Shown here: piece after piece, positions 35,969-45,319 of the stretch
Layout: each line of letters opens with the position of its first letter
Numbering within the stretch: the stretch's first letter is position 1
NCBI GenBank assembly: GCA_963756605.1
Contig: CAVWOT010000039.1
Coordinates: 1-64,000 of the forward strand
DNA from: Bog-159 sp963756605
GTDB taxonomy: Bacteria > Acidobacteriota > Terriglobia > Bryobacterales > Bryobacteraceae
DNA: 64,000 nt
Reading direction: 5' to 3'
Position numbers and translations under genes: made by a program
Notes under the pieces: model-generated
Databases searched by the model: none
Seen by the model: only the letters and a program-made list of their open reading frames with translations
Told to the model about the DNA's origin: nothing

Positions 35969-36578
35969 CTAGGGCTCATTAGGTTCGGGGAAGTCGCCCA
36001 GAACTTCGCGGGGGATTTCGCGCCATTCTCCGTCGAGGCCTAAGACCTCGGGGAGTATGCGGTAGTAACGCCTGCCTTCGGTGGTGGACGCGGGTATGCC
36101 CGGGCGGAAGTGGCGGTTTACCTGAATCTGCTGCGCCGTTTGTTGCTCCTCGGCGTGGGCTATGCGGTTTTTGCGGTAGCGTTCGGGGTCGGCAATGGTA
36201 TTGGAAACGGACCGGTCAAGGCGGGACTGGGTCAGGCTGAAGCGATCGGTGGCGAGGATGAGCGCGTCGGGTGTGCGTGCGCCGGGCTCATACAAGATGG
36301 CCTCGGCGGCGTCCAGGCGGGCCAGTTTCCACTGGTAGACGGCGATTTGCTCGACCAGAATTTTTTCCATTTCGTCCTGGGGTTTCCAGGTGGACATGAG
36401 ATCGGCCAGGAGTCGATCGAAGGTATTTTGGTCTTCGCCGGGGAGGACGGCGGATTCGGCGCGCCGGCCGTGGACGAGGGCGTTGAAGCGGACTTTGGCC
36501 TTGCCCTCGGGTGTTTTGGGGGCCGGTGGATCGCTGCGCGTTGCGGCGATTGGCCTCGATTTGCTTGATGGCCGTCAT
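35969..36578 (-). pseudogene. Conserved acidobacterial hypothetical, one frameshift
   Basis: From the ATG at 36578 the sequence reads MTAIKQIEANRRNAQRSTGP and then leaves frame. One base less in the C-run after STGP gives KTPEGKAKVRFNALVHGRRA, then QNTFDRLLADLMSTWKPQDEMEKILVEQIAVYQWKLARLDAAEAIL, continuing to the stop at 35969. IEANRRNAxxSTGPxTPEGK is a start I know from many acidobacterial and planctomycete hypotheticals; their function is unknown, and many sit near repeats or mobile elements. The C-run of five bases makes sequencing error a real alternative. Confidence 0.75.
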
Positions 36579-36773
36579 AGTTTTTTTTCTTCCGATCAAA
36601 GCCAATTCGGCGGGGTGGCTGCGGGGGCAGATGTTGATTAACCGCCGATGCACGCCGATTCACGCCGATGGTGGCTGGTCACGACTACAAGCTAACGCGG
36701 TGATTGGGCGCCGGCGGTTGTCCGATTGGTGCCAGAGACTGCAAGTGGTTTTGTTTGGAATGGACGGCGCGAG
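36579..36773. other. Intergenic region with three 10-bp tandem repeats
   Basis: At 36641-36670 CGCCGAT recurs every 10 bases three times (ACCGCCGATG, CACGCCGATT, CACGCCGATG). I associate this type of helical-period repeat with intergenic sites in several soil phyla. The rest of the 195 bases holds no gene I can support. Confidence 0.6.
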
Positions 36774-37052
36774 TCAAAAAAAGTGGAGAAGCTTGTGACC
36801 GGCGATCCGAGTTTCGTAAGCGCCGCCTATCTCGCCACGTGTCTGGGCCGAGTCCAGTTCGTCTGAGCACAAGCGGCTGAGTATCAAGGACGGCTCATCG
36901 CCGCGCGGTGGGTCACTTGAACCCGGGCCGATCGTTTCGCCGGAATGCACGGGCACAACCGTGCCGCAGCCGTCTTCATGCTGGAGGAAATAATGGCTGC
37001 CTTTGATGCGGATCACGGTAAGAATAGCCTTCGTTCGGGGAGCACGGCTCAT
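36774..37052 (-). pseudogene. hicA: HicA-like toxin remnant
   Basis: The ATG at 37052 overlaps the hicB stop, the normal hicB-hicA arrangement. The HicA core is seen in KGSHYFLQHEDGCGTVVPVHSGETIGPG, including the active-site histidine of the G-S-H motif. Two parts are missing: about 15 residues between MSRAPRT and the KGSH segment, and everything after GPG, where the family continues with LLxKILRDxxL. The open frame runs on to 36774 through unrelated sequence. The mRNA interferase is almost certainly inactive. Confidence 0.75.
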
Positions 37053-37265
37053 GCCGCGACGCTGATCCGCTGGATCCCCACGAACTCCAGAACCTGTTCA
37101 GGCACGCCCTCCGACCTCGAGGCACAATTCGATCGCTTCCCGGATGCGCGTGGTGACCTCGTCCAAGGATTGCGCCTGCGTGTGGCACCCGGGCAACTGC
37201 CGAACGGAAGCGATCTAGTAGCCGTCTTCGTCACGCTCAATGACGACATCGAACTGACGTTGCAA
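37049..37265 (-). pseudogene. hicB: HicB-like antitoxin, nonsense codon and frameshift
   Basis: From a TTG at 37265 the expected HicB fold reads FDVVIERDEDGY, then TAG at 37217-37215, then IASVRQLPGCHTQAQSLDEVTTRIREAIELCLEV. There GTCGGAGGGC carries one G more than needed to continue as EGVPEQVLEFVGIQRISVAA. Without the two changes the antitoxin would be about 72 residues, which is full size. It is upstream of hicA with an ATGA overlap. Both partners of the pair are therefore dead. Confidence 0.8.
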
Positions 37266-37440
37266 TGGATTACCCCCGCTCTCATTTCAGCCCGAATCAA
37301 CCGTTACGGCTTTCCAATCATTGCTGGCGCGCACCGCGGCTACCGGGACTCGCGCGCAGGGGACGCTGCATGAAAAGTGCCTGCCCCGCACGGTGCCTGC
37401 CCGCATGGCGGCGTTGCCGTTAACCAAAACGGTGCTGCAG

Positions 37441-37475
37441 GCGGGGCTGAAGCCCCGCGCCGGCTAAAGCCCGCC
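37441..37475. repeat. Palindrome pair, T-GA-A type, second copy
   Basis: GCGGGGCT-GA-AGCCCCGC (37441-37458) abuts GCCGGCT-AA-AGCCCGCC. It matches the copy at 34635 over about 30 bases. It lies 60 bases before the start of the TamA-like gene. Confidence 0.75.
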
Positions 37476-37536
37476 CTCCAAAGCCCGCGAAGAGGAAGAA
37501 CTTCGGTTCGCCGGGTTTCCGTTATGATTGGGGTTG

Positions 37537-40509
37537 GTGTGCCGGAGCGTCGCTGCTTATCTAGCCACGTCTGTGTTGGCCTGCGTCCAGATCGTCTGTG
37601 CGCAAACGTCCAATTATCCAGGACAGCCTATTGCCGATATTCAGTACGTTCCGCCCGAGCAGCCACTCACCGCCGCCGAACTGGCTGACACCGTCCCGCT
37701 CAAGAAAGGCGCGCCGCTGCGGCTGGCCGACGTGCACGCGGCCATAGAACGTCTCTATGCTACCGGTGCGTACGAAGATATTCAGGTGGATGGCGAGCCC
37801 GCCCCGCCCCCTGCCGCGGGTGTGCTGGTGCGGATCATCACCAAAAATAGCTGGTTTGTGGGAAACGTGGCGGCGCTGGGCCGCATCTCCGACCCTCCCA
37901 ACCGCGGTCAGTTAGTCAACGTCACCCGCCTGAGCCTGGGCCAGCCGTTCGTCGAATCGGATGTGCCGCCCGGGCAAACCGCCATCGAGCGCCTGCTGCT
38001 GAGCAACGGTGTGCACGGCAGCCAGGTCCACACCGAAGTAACTTACGATCCGCACACGCAGCAAGTAAGCGTACACTTTGTGGTGGATTCCGGAAAGCGC
38101 GCGCATTTCACCACGCCGTCGGTAGCCGGCGACCCCAAGATGCCGCTGGCGGACATTATCTCCGCCTCCCACTGGCGGCGCTGGCTGATCGGCGGATGGC
38201 GCCCGGTCACGCAATCGCGGGTGAACAATGGCGTGGCGGACATACGTTCCCGTTACGAGAAGCACGGGCGCTTCGAAGCGCGCGTCACCTTGAAGGGCAT
38301 GGACTACGACGCGGACACCAATCGCAGCCGGCCGGAGCTGGATATCGATGCCGGACCAGCGGTGGCAGTGGAAGCCGTGGGCGCCAAGGTTTCGCAAGGC
38401 AAGCTGCGCAGCCTGGTTCCGGTCTTCGAGGAGAACAGCGTGGACGAATCCCTGCTGCTCGAGGGCGAACGTAATCTCCGCGATTACTTTCAATCCCAGG
38501 GTTATTTCGATGTCGAAGTCGAATTCAAACCGCAGCGGATCGTCAACGACAAAGCCACCATCGACTATCTGATCAACCCCGGTACGCGGCACAAGCTGGT
38601 CCGGATTACGATCGAGGGCAACAAGTATTTCCGCACCGAAGCCATCCGCGAGCGCATGTTCCTGGTGCGCGCTTCATTACTCGCATTCCGGCACGGCCGT
38701 TATAGCGGAGACCTGCTGCGGCGCGACGAGGAAAACATTGCCAGCCTCTATCAGTCGAACGGATTCCGCGATGTTTCCGTCACGCACCGCCTGCAGGATA
38801 ATTACAAGGGCCAACCCGGCCATCTGGCGGTGCTCATCAATATCCAGGAAGGGCCGCAGTACTTCGTTCACAACCTGGTGGTGGAAGGCATCGTCAAGCT
38901 GGACAAGGCAGAGGTGCTTTCGCAACTCGCCTCGGTGGAAGGGCAGCCCTTCAGCGAATACAACGTGGCCGTGGACCGCGAGACCATCCTGGACCGCTAC
39001 TCCACGAAGGGTTTTCCGAATGCCACTTTTGAATGGAGCTCCAAAGCCGCGTCCGAGCCTTACCAGATCGACTTGACCTACGTCATGCACGAGGGCCGCC
39101 AGGAATTCGTGCGCGACATTCTGGTCAGCGGCCTACAATATACGCGCCGCAGCCTGGTAGACAGCGAAATAAAGTTAAAGCCCGGCGATCCGCTGGACAT
39201 CACCGCCATGCGCGATGCGCAGCGCCGCCTCTACGACCTGGGCGTTTTCGCGCGCGTGGATACGGCCATTCAGAACCCCGATGGCGACACCAGCGATAAG
39301 TATGTCCTCTACGATATGGAAGAGGCGCGCAAGTATTCCATCGCCACAGGATTCGGCGCCGAGTTCGCCAGAATCGGCGGATGCTCGAATTACTGCCTGG
39401 AGGCGCCCCAGGGTCAGACCGGCTTTGCGCCGGATGTCACGCTGGATGTCTCCCGCCTGGACCTGTGGGGATCAGGCCAGAGCATCAGTCTGCGCGGCCG
39501 CGTCTCCACCCTGGAACAGCGAGTGCTGGTTACTTATGCCGTGCCGCGTTTCCACGGCAATGAGAAGCTGACCCTCTCGTTCACCAGCCTGTTCGACAAC
39601 AGCAAAGATGTGCGCACCTTTACCGCGCAGCGCTTCGAGAATTCGGTGCAGCTTTCCGACCGGCTCTCGAAATCCCTCACGCTTCTCTACCGCTATACAT
39701 ACCGCCACGTGACGGTGGATGAATCCACGCTGAAGATTTCGCCGTACCTGATTCCCCTGTTCTCGCAGCCGGACCGCGTGGGCGAGCTTTCGTGGAGCAT
39801 GATCCAGGACCGGCGCGACGATCCCATCGAGACGCGCAAGGGCATTTACAACACGCTCGATATCTCGGCCGCGCCGCATTTCCTCGGGACCGAGACGAAC
39901 TTTGGACGCATCCTGGGGCGCAATGCGACGTATCATCCCATCGGCAAGAAATACGTGCTGGCGCGTGCCACCAGCTTTGGCATCGTGCATCCCTTCGGGA
40001 ATGTCGCGGACCCGCTTACGGCGATTCCGCTGGCCGAGCACTTCTTCTCCGGCGGCGCCACCTCGGAGCGCGGCTTCCCGGATCTACAGGCGGGGCCGCG
40101 CGATCTGACCACGGGATTCCCATTGGGCGGCACGGCGCTGCTCATGAATCAAACTGAATTTCGCTTCCCACTGTGGGGCGAAAACATCGCCGGAGTACTC
40201 TTTCACGACATGGGCAACGTCTACAGCAGTGTGTCGGCGATCTCGTTCCGCACCGATCAACATGGGCTTACCGATTTCGATTATATGAACCACGCGGTAG
40301 GCTTCGGCATTCGTTATCGCACGCCCATCGGTCCGGTGCGCCTGGATCTGGCGTACAGCATCAATCCGCCGCGCTTCATCGGCTTCGCGGGCAGCTTCGA
40401 CGATTTGCTCAGCGCCGGCCTGATGCCCTGTTCCACCCAGCCTTATAACTGCATCCCGCAAAGCATCAGCCATTTTCAATTCTTCTTTTCCATAGGGCAG
40501 ACTTTCTGA
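37537..40509 (+). CDS. TamA/BamA-like Omp85 outer membrane protein
   Basis: A 990-residue Omp85 protein. The GTG at 37537 starts the signal peptide (SVAAYLATSVLACVQIVCAQ) and lies 8 bases behind a TATGAT box. Several POTRA domains follow: IADIQYVPPEQPLTAAELAD, GKLRSLVPVFEENSVDESLLLEGERNLRDYFQSQGYFD, VRITIEGNKYFRTEAIRERMF, LVVEGIVKLDKAEVLSQLASVEG and ILVSGLQYTRRSLVDSEIKLKPGDPLDITAMRDAQRRLYDLGVF. The barrel begins near residue 610 and has the family L6 loop signature in GGATSERGFPD (the R-G-F). It ends FQFFFSIGQTF with a terminal Phe. As the first gene of a three-gene operon with a SurA-like chaperone and TamB, it is most likely the TamA-type partner. Confidence 0.9.
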   Translation: MCRSVAAYLATSVLACVQIVCAQTSNYPGQPIADIQYVPPEQPLTAAELADTVPLKKGAPLRLADVHAAIERLYATGAYEDIQVDGEPAPPPAAGVLVRIITKNSWFVGNVAALGRISDPPNRGQLVNVTRLSLGQPFVESDVPPGQTAIERLLLSNGVHGSQVHTEVTYDPHTQQVSVHFVVDSGKRAHFTTPSVAGDPKMPLADIISASHWRRWLIGGWRPVTQSRVNNGVADIRSRYEKHGRFEARVTLKGMDYDADTNRSRPELDIDAGPAVAVEAVGAKVSQGKLRSLVPVFEENSVDESLLLEGERNLRDYFQSQGYFDVEVEFKPQRIVNDKATIDYLINPGTRHKLVRITIEGNKYFRTEAIRERMFLVRASLLAFRHGRYSGDLLRRDEENIASLYQSNGFRDVSVTHRLQDNYKGQPGHLAVLINIQEGPQYFVHNLVVEGIVKLDKAEVLSQLASVEGQPFSEYNVAVDRETILDRYSTKGFPNATFEWSSKAASEPYQIDLTYVMHEGRQEFVRDILVSGLQYTRRSLVDSEIKLKPGDPLDITAMRDAQRRLYDLGVFARVDTAIQNPDGDTSDKYVLYDMEEARKYSIATGFGAEFARIGGCSNYCLEAPQGQTGFAPDVTLDVSRLDLWGSGQSISLRGRVSTLEQRVLVTYAVPRFHGNEKLTLSFTSLFDNSKDVRTFTAQRFENSVQLSDRLSKSLTLLYRYTYRHVTVDESTLKISPYLIPLFSQPDRVGELSWSMIQDRRDDPIETRKGIYNTLDISAAPHFLGTETNFGRILGRNATYHPIGKKYVLARATSFGIVHPFGNVADPLTAIPLAEHFFSGGATSERGFPDLQAGPRDLTTGFPLGGTALLMNQTEFRFPLWGENIAGVLFHDMGNVYSSVSAISFRTDQHGLTDFDYMNHAVGFGIRYRTPIGPVRLDLAYSINPPRFIGFAGSFDDLLSAGLMPCSTQPYNCIPQSISHFQFFFSIGQTF

Positions 40510-41162
40510 TGCGCCGCCGTATTCCCATCGCCATCTGTCTGGCGGCCCAGCTCGCCGCCGGCGCTGAAGCCGCTATCATCGACCGGATTGCGGTGTCGGT
40601 GGGCAACCGCGTGATCACGGAAACCGATCTGGACCGCGAGATCCGGATCACCGCGCTGTTGAACAACGCCAAGCCCGATTTCAGCCCGGCCAACAAGCGC
40701 ACCACCGCCGAACGCATGGTCGATCAGGCGCTCATCCGCAGCGAATTGGAAACCAGCCGGTATCCGATGCCTTCCGAGGCGGAAACCGCCGCGGCGCTCG
40801 CGGAGGAGAAGGCCCGCTGGGGAAGCGATGCCGCCTACCGCCGCGCACTGGCCGATTACGGCGTGAGCGAAGAGGATTTGAAAACCCGCCTGACCTGGCA
40901 GTTGATGCTGATCCGCTTCATCGATGCGCGCTTCCGGCCGGGCATCCAGATCAGCGAGGCCGAGATTGTGAAATATTTCGACGAACAGATGCTCCCCGCT
41001 CTCCAGCGGGCGCACCCTGGGCAGACGCAAACGCTCGACGAACACCGCGCCGCTATCGAACAAACGCTCATCAGCGAGGCGGCCGACCTGCAGGTGGAGC
41101 AGTGGCTGAAAGAGGGCCGCCGCCGTACGCACATTCAATATCACGACGAGGTTTTCCAGTGA
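40509..41162 (+). CDS. SurA N-terminal-domain periplasmic chaperone, no PPIase domain
   Basis: A 217-residue protein with a signal peptide (RRRIPIAICLAAQLAAGAEA) and a SurA-N-like chaperone fold: IIDRIAVSVGNRVITETDLDREIRITALLN and TTAERMVDQALIRSELETS. The C-terminal helices contain DEHRAAIEQTLISEAADLQVEQWLKEGRRR, where SurA and PpiD place the closing strand. No parvulin isomerase domain is present, so it should act only as a chaperone. The start overlaps the Omp85 stop by one base and the end overlaps tamB, so it is a true member of this operon and probably escorts unfolded outer membrane proteins to it. Confidence 0.82.
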   Translation: MRRRIPIAICLAAQLAAGAEAAIIDRIAVSVGNRVITETDLDREIRITALLNNAKPDFSPANKRTTAERMVDQALIRSELETSRYPMPSEAETAAALAEEKARWGSDAAYRRALADYGVSEEDLKTRLTWQLMLIRFIDARFRPGIQISEAEIVKYFDEQMLPALQRAHPGQTQTLDEHRAAIEQTLISEAADLQVEQWLKEGRRRTHIQYHDEVFQ

Positions 41163-44100
41163 GCCGCCGCGTGCGCGTCATTTGGTTGGCCGCCGCCGGC
41201 CTGGCGGGACTGCTGCTGGTGCTGGCGCTGAGCGCGGTGCTGGTGCTGCGCAGCGATTGGTTGCGTGAGAAAATCCGCCAGCGCCTGGTAGCGGAAGTGG
41301 AGAAGGCCACCGGCGGCCGCACGGAAATCGGCGCGTTCCACTTCGACTGGAAACAAATGCGCGCCGAAGTGGACGGTTTTGTCCTACACGGCAATGAACC
41401 GCCGGATGCGCCGCCTCTATTCCGCGCGTCCGCCATCGTGGTGGGTATCAAGATCATTTCCCTGATGGAGCGTTCCGTCGACCTGCAATATCTGGATGTC
41501 CGGCAACCGCAGGTGTATCTGATCGTTTCGCCGGATGGGCGCACCAATCTGCCTGCGCCCAAAGTTCATCGCGCCGGCAAGAACACGATCGAAACCATTT
41601 TGGATCTGGCCATTGGCCGCTTCGGTCTGCGGGATGGCAGCTTCGAAGTGGCGGGCAGAGGTAAAACACCATTCGATGCGCAGGGGCGCAATCTGCGCGC
41701 GCAGTTCGATTATGCCGCCGCCGGTCCGCAATATCGCGGGCAGTTGTCGATCGCGCCAGCCGCATTCCACTGGGGCGATCACCGCCCCGTGCCGCTCGAA
41801 ATCAACCTGGCGCTGGCCGCGGAAAAGAACCGGCTGCGCATCGACTCCGGGCGCATTTCTACGGGCCAGTCGCAGGCGGAATTTTCCGGCGACATCGACA
41901 GCTTCACCGATTTCTCCGGCGCGTTTCAATACAAGGTGACCGCGTCGCTGGCCGAGGTCACCCGCACGTTCGCCTTGCGCACGCAGTTGGAGGGTCCCGT
42001 AATTCTGGCCGGAAAGGCGACCTTTCATGGTCTATCGGATTACCTGGCGCGCGGCTCGATGCATGCGGCGGGCGTGTTGTTCCATCCGGATCCACATTTT
42101 ACTTTGCGCGACTTCCGCGCCGATGCCGCCGTGACCATCGATCCACGCCGCATCGCCGTGTCGGGCATGCGCCTTCAAGGTCTGGGCCTGTTGTCCCTCA
42201 CGAGTCTGAAGCTGCAGCCATTCCCGGTCAGCGGAAGTATCCAGACAGTGGTGCTGCGGCAGAAGAACCTGGATGCCGCCGGCATTCACCTGGATACCTT
42301 GAATGGCTCTTTCGAAGGGAAAATGCAGATTGCCGGCCTCTCCCGCGTGCGCGTGGAAGGCGCCGTTGCCGGTTTCGACGCGCGCGAGTTCGTGCGCGTG
42401 TATAACGGCCAGAGCGTGCCCTGGGATGCGGCGGCCTCTGGTCCCATGCAATTGAAGGTCACGCTGGGCCATTCGGAAACGCTGCTTCTGTCGGGCCACA
42501 TGGCGATTTCGCCCACCGGCGCCGGCGTCCCCGTCGACGGCTCCATCGACGCCGCTTACGACGCCGCCGCGGACACCCTGGACCTGGCAACTTCCTGGCT
42601 GGCGCTACCCTCCACCCGCCTGGATTTCTCCGGCGTGCTTGGCCGCCAGTTGCGCGTGCGTGCAGATTCGCGCGACCTCGACGAAGTGCTGCCGGCCTTC
42701 AATGTGCAATCCATACCGGTGAAGTTGGGCAATGGCGAAGCCAGGTTCGATGGTTCGGTCTCGGGCAAGCTGGAAGATCCGGATATCGCCGGACATGCCG
42801 CCGCGACGAACCTGGTATGGTCCGGCCGTACATTCGATTCGCTTGGCGGGGATGTCGATCTCACCAGCGCGAACCTTGCGGTGCACAACGGCACGGTCCA
42901 GCATGGCGCGTTGCACGCCCAAGGCGCAGGGTCTTTAGGACTGCAGGATTGGCAGGTTGTGGACGCCAGTCCGGTATCGCTCGCGGGCTCCATCCGCAAC
43001 GCACCCGCGGTGGACCTGATGGCGATGGCGGACATCCAGCAGCTTCCCGTCACGGCCACCATCAGCGCGGACGGCAACATCACGGGAACCTTCGGCGCAC
43101 CGCGCATGGACGTTTCCGTCACCGCCACCAATGGCACACTGGGCAGCGAGCCGTTCGACCGTTTCACCGGCACGCTGCATTACGCGGGCAATTCCGCCCA
43201 CCTGGCTAACGGGCAGCTCGCGGCGAACGGCAAGAGGCTCACGCTGGCCGCCAATTACCAGCACCAGCCCGATGACTTAGCGAAGGGTCAACTGCGTTTC
43301 CAGGTGGATTCCAACGCCATGCCGCTGGCGGGGTTCCAGCTGGTGAGTAGAGACTATCCCGGCATCGCCGGCACCGCCGAGCTGCACGGCAATGGGACCG
43401 TCGATTTCGCGCCCGCCAAGCCCGGCCAACCCGGCTTTCATGTCGTGGCTTTGAACGGAACGCTGAACGGCCGCGGCTTGCGCATCAACGATCAGGCCCT
43501 GCGCGACGCCACCCTTACCGCTACCACCAAAGGCTCGGAACTGGCGGCACATTTGGATTCCGCGCTGGCCGGCTCCGTTATCGAGGGCGATGGCAAATGG
43601 ACCCTGGCGGACGATTACCCCGGTACGGTTGAGTTGAGCTTCAAGCGTCTCGACCTGGAGCGCTTGCGCACCTGGCTGCGCGGCCGGAAGCCTCCGGGCG
43701 GCATCGAGATCGCCGGATCGGTCGAAGGCACGCTGGCGATCGCCGGTCCGGCGCTGAAGCCGGACCTTTGGAAGGCGCAGCTACGTATCCCGTCGCTCGA
43801 AATCGGTCCGGGACCCAGCCTCGCTCCGCAGGGCAACGTCCTGGCGCTGCACAATCCTGCCCCGATCGTGGTGAACATGGAACGGGGCGTAGTCAAGGTC
43901 GAAAGCGCCCGCCTGGTCGGCCACGCCACCGATCTGTCTCTATCGGGCACCATCGACACCCAACAGAAGATCGCCCTGGACCTGCGCGTGAACGGCCGGT
44001 TCGATCTCGCCAGCCTCCGCGATTTTAACCGCGACGTGTACGGCACCGGCTTTATTGAAACCGGCGTCACCATCCGCGGCCCGCTGGCGCTGCCGCGCAT

Positions 44101-45274
44101 CGCCGGCCGCCTGGAAGTAAAGGACGCGACTCTCAGCCTGGCCCAGCTTCCGGTAGTGATTTCGAACACCAAGGGTGTCATTCTGTTCGACGGCAGCCGC
44201 GCCACCATACAGGAACTGTCCGGCGAGAGTGGCGGCGGCAAGGTCTCCCTTACCGGCTTCGCCGGCTTTGGCGACAACGCCCTGGTCTTCCACCTGCACG
44301 CCACCGCGCACGAGATGCGCCTGCGCTATCCCGAGGATTTCAGCACCGTGGCCAACGCCTCGCTCACCCTTACCGGCGCCAGCGACAGCAGCACGCTCAC
44401 CGGCCACCTCACCGTTCTGCGCACCGGCTTCAATCCGCATTCCGATTTCAGTTCCATCCTGGCCAAGTCGGCCGAGCCTGTCGAAATACCGTCCGCGCAA
44501 ACCGGCTTGCTGGCCAACATGCGCTTCGACGTGGAGATCGACACGGCGCCGGACATCACCGTGCAGAGCTCGCTGGCGCAAGGCCTGCAGATGGAAGCCA
44601 GCCTGCGCCTGCGCGGCACCGGTTCGAACCCGTCGCTGCTCGGGCGCATCAATGTCACCGGCGGCCAGATCGTTTTCTTCGGCACGCCGTTCACCGTGAA
44701 CCAGGGATCCGTCGCCTTCTACAATCCCGTCAAGATCGAGCCGGTGCTCAATGTCGACCTGGATACCAAGGCCCGCGGCATCGACGTGATTCTGAACATC
44801 GCCGGGCCTATCAACAAGCTCAGCCTCACGCCGCGCTCGGACCCGCCCATGCCGTTTTCCGATATTGTGGCGCTGCTGGCCACCGGTGTTTCGCCCACCT
44901 CCGACTACGCCACCCTGATGTCCGGCCCCGCCGCGCCGCAAAACTTGCAGCAACTGGGGGCGTCGGCGCTACTCGGCCAAGCCATCGCCAGCCCCGTGAC
45001 GGGCCGCCTGCAGCGCTTCTTCGGCGTCACGCGACTGAAAATCGATCCCACGCTCACCGGACTGACCGGCGTAGAGAACAGCCCGCAAGCGCGGCTCACC
45101 GTCGAGCAGCAGGTGACGCCGGATATCACGTTCACCTACATTACGGATGTAACCAGCACCAATCCGCTGGTGATTCAGGTGGAGTGGGCGTTCAGCAAAA
45201 AGTGGTCGGCGGTGGCGCTGCGCGACGAGAACGGGCTGGTGGGCCTCAACTTCGTCTACAAGCGCCGCTTTTAG
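41159..45274 (+). CDS. tamB: TamB-like translocation and assembly protein (DUF490)
   Basis: A 1371-residue protein from the GTG at 41159, which overlaps the preceding stop. One N-terminal membrane anchor (VIWLAAAGLAGLLLVLALSAVLVL) is followed by an AsmA-like start with QRLVAEVEKATGGRTEIGAFHFDWKQMRAEVDGFVLHG. Long repeated beta-strands fill the periplasmic part. The C-terminal DUF490 domain has GQIVFFGTPFTVNQGSVAFYNP, NVDLDTKARGIDVILNIAGPINKLSLTPRSDPPMPFSDIVALLATG and ends VGLNFVYKRRF. In other bacteria TamB bridges the inner membrane to TamA and takes part in lipid transport. The operon here is therefore a complete TamA-chaperone-TamB set. Confidence 0.93.
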   Translation: MSRRVRVIWLAAAGLAGLLLVLALSAVLVLRSDWLREKIRQRLVAEVEKATGGRTEIGAFHFDWKQMRAEVDGFVLHGNEPPDAPPLFRASAIVVGIKIISLMERSVDLQYLDVRQPQVYLIVSPDGRTNLPAPKVHRAGKNTIETILDLAIGRFGLRDGSFEVAGRGKTPFDAQGRNLRAQFDYAAAGPQYRGQLSIAPAAFHWGDHRPVPLEINLALAAEKNRLRIDSGRISTGQSQAEFSGDIDSFTDFSGAFQYKVTASLAEVTRTFALRTQLEGPVILAGKATFHGLSDYLARGSMHAAGVLFHPDPHFTLRDFRADAAVTIDPRRIAVSGMRLQGLGLLSLTSLKLQPFPVSGSIQTVVLRQKNLDAAGIHLDTLNGSFEGKMQIAGLSRVRVEGAVAGFDAREFVRVYNGQSVPWDAAASGPMQLKVTLGHSETLLLSGHMAISPTGAGVPVDGSIDAAYDAAADTLDLATSWLALPSTRLDFSGVLGRQLRVRADSRDLDEVLPAFNVQSIPVKLGNGEARFDGSVSGKLEDPDIAGHAAATNLVWSGRTFDSLGGDVDLTSANLAVHNGTVQHGALHAQGAGSLGLQDWQVVDASPVSLAGSIRNAPAVDLMAMADIQQLPVTATISADGNITGTFGAPRMDVSVTATNGTLGSEPFDRFTGTLHYAGNSAHLANGQLAANGKRLTLAANYQHQPDDLAKGQLRFQVDSNAMPLAGFQLVSRDYPGIAGTAELHGNGTVDFAPAKPGQPGFHVVALNGTLNGRGLRINDQALRDATLTATTKGSELAAHLDSALAGSVIEGDGKWTLADDYPGTVELSFKRLDLERLRTWLRGRKPPGGIEIAGSVEGTLAIAGPALKPDLWKAQLRIPSLEIGPGPSLAPQGNVLALHNPAPIVVNMERGVVKVESARLVGHATDLSLSGTIDTQQKIALDLRVNGRFDLASLRDFNRDVYGTGFIETGVTIRGPLALPRIAGRLEVKDATLSLAQLPVVISNTKGVILFDGSRATIQELSGESGGGKVSLTGFAGFGDNALVFHLHATAHEMRLRYPEDFSTVANASLTLTGASDSSTLTGHLTVLRTGFNPHSDFSSILAKSAEPVEIPSAQTGLLANMRFDVEIDTAPDITVQSSLAQGLQMEASLRLRGTGSNPSLLGRINVTGGQIVFFGTPFTVNQGSVAFYNPVKIEPVLNVDLDTKARGIDVILNIAGPINKLSLTPRSDPPMPFSDIVALLATGVSPTSDYATLMSGPAAPQNLQQLGASALLGQAIASPVTGRLQRFFGVTRLKIDPTLTGLTGVENSPQARLTVEQQVTPDITFTYITDVTSTNPLVIQVEWAFSKKWSAVALRDENGLVGLNFVYKRRF

Positions 45275-45287
45275 TATTTGGAGCGCG

Positions 45288-45308
45288 GGGCAGGACTCCA
45301 GTCATGCT
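45288..45308. repeat. Decayed palindrome half unit
   Basis: GGGGC and GCAGGACT-CC-AGTCATGC: the first hairpin of the family with two mismatches; the second hairpin is absent. It lies directly after the tamB stop and before the convergent gene. Confidence 0.55.
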
Positions 45309-45319
45309 GCACGCGAATC

